Origin: Aphrophora alni
Taxonomy: Eukaryota; Arthropoda; Insecta; Hemiptera; Aphrophoridae
Assembly (NCBI GenBank): GCA_963513935.1
Contig: OY740776.1
Coordinates: 15,393,660-15,457,659, forward strand
DNA length: 64,000 bases
Direction of reading: 5' to 3'
Position 1 is the first letter of the stretch, and the number at the start of each line of letters is the position of its first letter. Shown here in pieces: positions 58,441 to 64,000 of the stretch. Made by a program: the position numbers and the translations under genes. The notes beneath the pieces are model-generated. The model worked only from the letters and a program-made list of their open reading frames with translations. It ran no database searches and was not told the DNA's origin.

Positions 58441-58955
58441 CAATGCAATTTCAAACGCTCGTCAACCTTGATATGAATTATTCCAGACAAGATTAGTACA
58501 CATCATCAATTAAAAGTTCTTATAAGGCAGTTTTAAATTTTGTACTAATCAAAAGTTTAATTTTGTTCCTATGTACGAGGGGTTTTTTCGAATAATTTGA
58601 ACTTGTGACATTCTAAATGAAAATCATACTTATTACGTATTTCATAAGATTGATAATTACCAAAATTTTGTAGGCCTAATTTTTTTTTTGAGAAGAAGGA
58701 TAATTCTCTATTTCTCATAGAGACAATACAAACATAGTATAATAGTTAATCGGTAAATGTGCAGTTGATACCGCGTTGACATTTAATACAGAATTTATTT
58801 GAAACAATTGGACCATCCTTAAGCTGGGAAGACCATTTTCAAGCACGAGAAATCGATTATTTCTGTCTGAAAAAAGCAATTTAAAAGTTTGGATTCAATG
58901 ATCAGAATACAAGATGAGCCTAAGGATTTTTTATGGATTTAGTTGAGGTATATAC
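58441..58955. other. Sequence without recognised gene
   Basis: AT-rich DNA flanking the satellite. Nothing supported. Confidence 0.45.
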
Positions 58956-58959
58956 AATT

Positions 58960-59305
58960 GATTATCCTGCAATTCAATAAAAGGGATTGTAAATTAATAC
59001 TAGTTGTTCTTACTGGCATCATCATAAAATACAAGCAGATCTTCTAAATGTCATGACCAAAAGTTTGTTTATTGAGCCTTGTAGGAAATGTTAATTTGTA
59101 TTGTTAGATTAAGTTGTCTCACCCAATAGGGTAAGTTTGTTTAAAACAGTTGTTACACAGGTTTTCTGAACAACGTAATAGCGTTGTATCAATATTTTTT
59201 TTGACGTCAGTTAGGCCCTAACAGGTCTTGTAGTGGCAGTTTCTCGGCCCTGGCTCATCTCATAGATGTACATAATGAAAGAGCTTCCACTCGTAATCGA
59301 TTTTC
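58960..59305 (+). repeat. Dispersed repeat family C, copy 3
   Basis: From gattatcctgcaattcaata to gaaagagcttccac. Nearly identical to the reverse complement of 40640-41012. Contains gttagattaagttgtctcac, ccctaacaggtcttgtagtg and catctcatagatgtacat. It lies immediately before a second 330-bp repeat locus, as the other copy lies immediately after the first one. Confidence 0.8.
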
Positions 59306-59319
59306 CTATTTGTAATGAA

Positions 59320-60005
59320 TTTTAGTACTTTTTTCAAAATTGATTTCCATGTCATTTTATAGCTTACAAAAATAAGGGGAGTTCCCCATTAAAACGTATT
59401 TGTACCCCCAACGGTTCAAAGTTAGCTATTGTAACATTTTAGGTGGGAATCAATTATTTGTAGGCATATCAAAGGTTTAATTTTCTGTACATTAAATGCC
59501 TGTAATTTCTAAATGGCTAAAGATTTTTTTAAAATACCCAAGAATAAAACATTCTTAAAATATTGTTTTACACCTGAAAAAATACAACATAAAATACAGA
59601 GTGTTCCATAACAAATTTCAAATTTGGCCGCCATATTGAAAAATGGCGGCAATTTTTAACATTTTACAAAATGGATTTTGTAACTTCATTGAAAAGAAAG
59701 GAAGGTTCCCCTTCTAAAATACTCTATCATATTTATAATTCAAAAGTTAGCTATTGTAACATTTTAGGTGGGAATCAATTATTTGTAGGTCTATCGAAGG
59801 TTTAATTTTCTGAACTTTAAGTGCCTGTAATTCCTAAACGGCTAAAGATTTTTTTAAATACCCAAGAATAAAACATTCTTAAAATATTGTTTTACACCTG
59901 AAAAAAAACAACATAAAATACAGTGTGTTCCATAACAAATTTCAAAGTTGGTCGCCATATTGTAAGTTAACTATTGTAATATTTTAGTAGGGACACCCAG
60001 TATAT
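59320..60005 (+). repeat. Tandem 330-bp repeat, locus 2 (about 2 copies)
   Basis: Same unit as 39760-40500: gctattgtaacattttaggt at about 59414 and 59750, with intervening cctgtaattcctaaacggct, acccaagaataaaacattct and ttttacacctgaaaaaa. A perfect inverted repeat GCCGCCAT (59627-59634) / ATGGCGGC (59643-59650) lies in the first unit. Ends gggacacccagtata as in locus 1. Confidence 0.8.
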
Positions 60006-60570
60006 TTTTTGTTAAGTAAAAGTATTTTCGTGTTTTGTGTTTGTTTGTTGTTTTTTAGTTAAACGGGGAGACGAATATTATTTTGTGTTTTTGAATGGGT
60101 ATGCGAGAAAATTAGTGTACCGTTTTAGCACATTCCTCGTCATCTTTAAAAGCCTTCATTAAAAGTAACTGAAACCTATACTCCGATAATCTTGTTTTCT
60201 AAAATAAAACAACACTTTAGTCGAATTGGAACTAATTTTAATGCCGTTCAATAGCAACAGAGATTAGCACTAGTTGTCAGGTCGCTATATTTCAAGTGTT
60301 CTGATTGGTCGGAAACAAGAAGTGCTAATTGGCTTCTATATAAGCAAACAATCGATAAAGTGAAATGTCCATATGTCGGTGATAAATCGATATAATGAGC
60401 CGTACAGTTGGATCATTAAATGTTGGTTTCCACAGTGTCGGGTGTAAGGTCTTGGACTGTTCTCTTGGAGTTTACGTAATTTGTGTGCTTTTTTTATTGT
60501 ATGACGTACTGACTGACTGTACATTTCATTTGATAAAATATACAGGAATAGTTGGTGGGGGCGCCATTAT
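60006..60570. other. Sequence without recognised gene
   Basis: A 65-codon plus frame (60395-60592) overlaps a 62-codon minus frame; neither has a recognisable domain. Confidence 0.4.
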
Positions 60571-60574
60571 GGTA

Positions 60575-60815
60575 CTTAACCAGCCCGATTAACAATCAAG
60601 TCTCGTAAATATAATGCCCAAAAGTTGGTTTTATGGAATTTGTTGGAAAAGTTTAATTGAATCGTTAAATTAGGAAACTTTACCCAGTAGGTTTGGTTTG
60701 ATACAGTTGTTACACAGTTTTTCTGCACCTCCTTCTATTCTATATTACTACTTTCCTCGCATCGTTTTTGTAGTTTCTTTTTGGATTTGTTAAAAAGACT
60801 TCACTCGCTACGCTC
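60575..60815 (+). repeat. Dispersed repeat family C, diverged copy 4
   Basis: The copy shares gcccaaaagttggttttatg, cccagtaggtttggttt, cagttgttacacagttttt with family C, and its right part (ctattctatattactacttt, tagtttctttttggattt) is the reverse complement of 62985-63100. It forms the left member of an inverted pair about 2.2 kb apart. Confidence 0.6.
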
Positions 60816-60849
60816 GTGTCCGTGATGCAGTACTATACGAATATCAGAT

Positions 60850-60999
60850 AGAATAAAACTCAAAAACAAGATCACACACAAATTACGTTTTAATCAAACG
60901 CGTTTCAACGACAAAGTCGCCATCCTCGGTGATACACGAGCTACAATAAATAAACTATTATAGCAGTTATTTGTGTAGAAAAATTATCTCAGAATAAAA
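60850..60999 (-). mobile_element. Diverged hammerhead-bearing insertion, possible 9-bp target duplication
   Basis: agaataaaa at 60850-60858 and 60991-60999 flank a 132-bp segment with a minus-strand hammerhead-like motif and cgtgtatcaccgagg, gtagctcgtg words shared with the other insertions. The flanking repeat is short and AT-rich, so the boundaries are tentative. Confidence 0.5.
60897..60929 (-). ncRNA. Hammerhead ribozyme-like motif, diverged
   Basis: Minus strand: CCGAGGA in place of CTGAAGA, then T, stem GGCGAC-TTT-GTCGTT, GAAA, CGCG, TT in place of TC. Two core substitutions, so probably inactive. Confidence 0.45.
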
Positions 61000-61167
61000 G
61001 CGTGTATCGCAATGATAGATCGCTCTTGTGTACAGCCTGACTTAGGTGGCGGCAATTGCAATGTTAACATTACCTATATTAAATGTTGAGCTTGACTTAT
61101 GAGAAAAATTATACAGTATAACCAACACACAGAACACAATTCTCACAAAAAATACGCCCAAGTATCA

Positions 61168-61200
61168 GAAGCGTTTCAACGACAAGGTCGTCCTCTTCAG
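61168..61200 (-). ncRNA. Hammerhead ribozyme-like motif, left arm
   Basis: Minus strand: CTGAAGA, G, GACGAC-CTT-GTCGTT, GAAA, CGCTTC. The G of CGCGTC is lost (GCTTC), weakening stem III and the GUC site. Stem I (GTATCA / TGATAC) is intact. Confidence 0.55.
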
Positions 61201-61275
61201 TGATACACGAGCTACACCAATCAAACTATAACATTGATTTATAGTTATAGTTTGATTGGTGTAGCTCGTGTATCA

Positions 61276-61308
61276 CTGAAGAGGACGACCTTGTCGTTGA
61301 AACGCGTC
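61276..61308 (+). ncRNA. Hammerhead ribozyme-like motif, best copy
   Basis: Stem I GTATCA (61270-61275) pairs perfectly with TGATAC (61309-61314). Core CTGAAGA (61276-61282), one unpaired G, stem II GACGAC-CTT-GTCGTT, GAAA, CGCG, TC (61308). All residues of the catalytic core are present, stem III is two base pairs (AC/GU) with a two-base loop, and cleavage would fall after GTC. The single unpaired G before stem II and the tiny stem III are deviations from the textbook form but occur in minimal hammerheads of Penelope-like elements. Confidence 0.7.
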
Positions 61309-61424
61309 TGATACTTGGGCGTATTTTTTTGTGAGAATTGTGTTCTGTGTGTTTGTTATACTGTTTAACATTACCTGTAACTCTCATTAGAGTCTAAACT
61401 TAAAAGTTAATTTTGGTTAATTAA

Positions 61425-61605
61425 TTATTGTGGATTTTTTGGCGAAGATTTATAAGACGTGCGTTGTTTCCAGGTAGATCTTATGATTATTCAGCGTTAG
61501 ATTTCTTTTTATGGGTTTATTTAAAAGGAAATTTGTTTGAAAATAATCCACATAATATTGTAGGAATCGAGAAAATTACTAACAAGAAAAAAGGGTTTAT
61601 TTTTA
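61425..61605 (+). pseudogene. DDE transposase C-terminal fragment (Tc1/mariner-type)
   Basis: Plus-strand frame from about 61428 with RRALFPGRSYDYSALDFFLW, then VYLKGNLFENNPHNI. The block S-x-D-x-SALDFFLW-Y-LK contains the third catalytic acidic residue and its usual aromatic neighbours. The same block at 42955-43170 reads SPDLNPQDYFF on the opposite strand. The frame stays open to 61667, but beyond about 61600 no similarity is apparent. The FPGR word normally stands upstream of RRGPxEWPxRSPDL, so an internal deletion of about 15 residues seems to have joined the two parts. The region with the first two catalytic residues is missing; not functional. Confidence 0.65.
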
Positions 61606-61667
61606 AGGGGAAGAGAATAGCGATTTATTCGAACAACACGTGTCAAATACTATTACTCAATAGGTAG

Positions 61668-61999
61668 GCCTATATATTTTTAGACCACCGGTATTTGATC
61701 TTTTCACGACTTCAAAAATTTGAAAGTGATTTCGACATCCCGGTTGTCTGTAGTCGTCGTGTGAACTTAAGAAATATAGCGGCCACAAAAATAAAAGTAG
61801 GAAAATAAAATTTCGTAGAGGGGACTATAGTGTGCTCAAATACAACCGTATTAAATAGAATTGAAATTACAAAATAGCAACCACACAGATTTTTGTTCAT
61901 GTAATACATTAAATTAGATAGAAAATTGTTTATTTCAATTCTGCATGTAATGTTGAACTCAACTTCTATGCGATGACAAATGGTGAAGGTATTGTCAAA
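61668..61999. other. Sequence without recognised gene
   Basis: AT-rich; short minus frame 61712-61909 unrecognised. Confidence 0.45.
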
Positions 62000-62940
62000 A
62001 GTGTAGTTTCGATTCGTAATTACCCATGAAATTGTAGTTTCATACCGTAATTATCCTTGAAAATGTAGTTTCGTACCGTAATTATCCTTGAAAATGTAGT
62101 TTCGAACCGTAATTACCCATGAAATTGTAGTTTTGAGTTGCAATTATCCATGAAAAAATAATTTCGGACCGTAGTTATCCATGAAAATGTAGTTTCGTAC
62201 TGTAATTACCCATGAAAATATAGTTTCGAATCGTAATTAACCATGAAAATGTAGTTTCGAATCGTAATTAACAATGAAAATGTAGTTTCGGACCGTAATT
62301 ACCCATGAAAATGTAGTTTCGAGTTTTTATTTACCCATGAAAATATAGTTTCGGACCGTAATTACCCATGAAAATGTAGTTTCGTACCGTAATTACCCAT
62401 GAAAATGTAATTTCGGACCGTATTTATCCATGAAAATGTAGTTTCGAACCGTAATTAACCATGAAAATGTAATTTCGGACCGTAGTTATCCGTGAAAATG
62501 TAGTTTCGAACCGTAATTACCCATGAAAATGTAATTTCGGACCGTAATTACCCATGAAAATGTAGTGCCGAACCGTAATTACCCATAAAAATGTAATTTC
62601 GGACCGTAATTACCCATGAAAATGTAGTGCCGAACCGTAATTACCCATGAAAATGTAATTTCGGACCGTAATTACCCATGAAAATGTAGTTTCGAACCGT
62701 AATTAACCATGAAAATGTAATTTCGGACCGTAGTTATCCATGAAAATGTAATTTCGAACCGTAATTAACCATGAAAATGTAATTTCGGACCGTAGTTATT
62801 CATGAAAATGTAGTGCCGAACCGTATTTACCCATGAAAATGTAATTTCGTACAGTAATTACCCATAACAATGTACTTTCGTACCGCAATTACGCATGAAA
62901 ATGTAGTGTCGAACCGTAATTACCCTTTAAAATGTGATAT
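62000..62940 (+). repeat. Satellite array, 31-bp unit
   Basis: About 30 copies of a unit with acccatgaaaatgtagtttc and gaaccgtaatt. Variants gtaatttcggacc and gtagtgccgaacc alternate in part of the array; gtagtgccg at 62562 and 62624 is 62 bp apart, showing a two-unit higher-order repeat. The left units are the most diverged. Confidence 0.95.
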
Positions 62941-62984
62941 TCATATAGTTACAAGATCCGACAGTATTGAATCACCGACATTTC

Positions 62985-63110
62985 AATAAATCCAAAAAGA
63001 AACTACATAAAAGACGCGAAGAAAGTAGTAATATAGACTAGAACGAGGTACGGAAAACAATCGTTTTAAACCAAACCTACTGTGTAAGATTTCCTAAAAG
63101 AAAATTAAGT
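62985..63110 (-). repeat. Dispersed repeat family C, diverged copy 5
   Basis: The reverse complement shares cagtaggtttggttt, gattgtttt, gtctatattactactttctt, cgcgtcttt and tagtttctttttggattta with 60660-60810. Right member of the inverted pair that encloses the ribozyme insertions, the transposase fragment and the 31-bp satellite. Confidence 0.6.
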
Positions 63111-63879
63111 TTCTTTAATGAAATGAGAAATCACGAAGAAATCCTGATTGAATACATTGGAATATTCTTTTACCTCTTATATTGGTTTCGTCACAAACTC
63201 TCACATCAAGTTTGGTCGTTGTAGAATCAAAAAAACAACCCAAAAAATATAAAACGAAATTAACAACTAAAAAGTGACTCATTGGGACCAAAACAGTTTG
63301 CAAATACGGTCCGGGGAAGTTAACAATGCGGAGATGTCGGAATCGTAGTGTGTACTGTTATATACGGCAAAATGTCACCCGTAACTTTTAAAACACGAGA
63401 CAATCGGAACCGGATTTTAAAAGTAGAGCCAAATTTGGTTGAGCACGCGCTCAACCTGTTGACCCTTGATTTCGTTGTTCCTTTTATCTGGAGGAATATT
63501 TTAATGGCAGTGTAGGATATCGTGGCACCACAAAGGACTGTGGTGCATTTTCCATCGATGTACAGATAGCATTGGTTGTGGGTTTTCGTGTATGAAATAT
63601 TGTGGCTGATAATATTACTTATTGTGTTGTTGTAGTGAAACTCGCTTTTGTATTCTGGAACAATTTTGTGGTCTACTTCAACTCTGGAAGAGTTTTACAA
63701 CGAATGTTTTATAATCGATAGAAAATTATCGATCATTCGTTTCACTTGCCGTATATACGTGGAGAAAGTAAGTGATGTAACGAAAAATCTATATCCGTGT
63801 TGAGTGGTTTTATGAACGATGTTTGTCGACAATCGCGCAGTGTCGATTTTAATAAATTAGCTTTGAGAGCATATCTCGG
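63111..63879. other. Sequence without recognised gene
   Basis: Mixed composition. The inverted word atcgatagaaaattatcgat lies near 63714-63733. No recognised gene. Confidence 0.4.
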
Positions 63880-64000
63880 TGTTTATAGTTTTTGATAACT
63901 CAAAATTTGGGGCCAGATGTACTTCAGAAAAGCATTACTATAATTTTGTTCAAGTTTAGCCTCAAAGGAAACATTTAGGTCGTCATATTTACAAAAAAAA
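63880..64000 (+). repeat. Dispersed repeat family B, copy 4 (cut by window end)
   Basis: agttttgataactcaaaatt, tttgttcaagtttagcctca, aaggaaaca and ggtcgtcatatttac correspond to 44690-44835 in the same orientation. The copy runs off the window. Confidence 0.5.

Larger units (their letters stand above)
61064..61376. mobile_element. Palindromic hammerhead-bearing insertion with 12-bp target duplication
   Basis: Direct repeats ttaacattacct at 61064-61075 and 61365-61376 bound a 289-bp insertion starting at about 61076. Inside, arms 61113-61232 and 61244-61364 are near-perfect inverted copies (about 120 bp) around an 11-bp spacer. Each arm carries a hammerhead-like motif pointing away from the centre of the palindrome in transcription sense, and an outer block acagtataac / gttatactgt with acacaattctcac. 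Starts with the same tattaaatgttgagcttgac as the insertion at 29767. No coding capacity. Confidence 0.85.

Noticed and set aside
51950..58443. Many minus-strand frames of 60-193 codons encoding hydrophobic Cys/Leu/Tyr-rich chains
   Set aside because: They are the complement of an A/C-rich 172-bp satellite. The unit is not a multiple of three, all frames are open for compositional reasons, and none has a unique sequence or regulatory context.

Overview
The window looks like a gene-poor, repeat-dominated piece of an arthropod nuclear genome, most likely an insect. The DNA is AT-rich, introns and genes are not recognisable, the telomere-type pentamer TTAGG/CCTAA occurs in several interstitial blocks, and the mobile-element remnants belong to families common in insects: an R1-like and other non-LTR retrotransposons, a Penelope-like element, Helitrons, a hAT-like MITE and Tc1/mariner-type DDE transposase. 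I found no intact host protein gene, no rRNA or tRNA that I could support, and no CRISPR array. Nearly all open frames are short and arise in repeats.

Layout: 1-5700 holds TTAGG-like tracts, small tandem duplications and a frameshifted R1-like reverse transcriptase on the minus strand (about 2490-3640). 5701-8480 is a 116-bp satellite with a four-unit higher-order pattern. 11083-13070 is a 172/173-bp satellite. 13796-14114 and 23966-24307 are two related non-autonomous Helitrons with internal microsatellites. 15112-15606 and 22282-23340 are large inverted repeats. 18869-19661 is a hAT-like MITE with an 8-bp target duplication. 26668-27905 is a 67-bp satellite followed by a (CT)n block. 30185-33485 is a 61-bp satellite and 36195-39685 a 63-bp satellite. 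39760-51200 is a graveyard of element fragments (330-bp tandem repeats, Penelope-like endonuclease, DDE transposase, two non-LTR pieces) plus an exact 272-bp tandem duplication. 51870-58440 is a 172-bp satellite, the largest array. 58960-60005 repeats the sequence classes seen at 39760-41012. 62000-62940 is a 31-bp satellite. Seven satellite families fill roughly 20 kb, about a third of the window, which fits pericentromeric or other heterochromatin.

The most interesting signal is a set of about nine dispersed hammerhead-ribozyme-like motifs (core CTGAAGA, stem-loop II, GAAA, a two-base-pair stem III and a GTC cleavage triplet). One follows a Penelope-like GIY-YIG endonuclease remnant. Others sit in short (130-290 bp) elements flanked by 12-15 bp direct repeats; two of these elements carry inverted copies of the element end. 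The best copy (61276-61308) has a perfect six-base-pair stem I. These look like a family of very short ribozyme-bearing elements, probably mobilised by Penelope-like machinery. No genes act together as a host pathway here.
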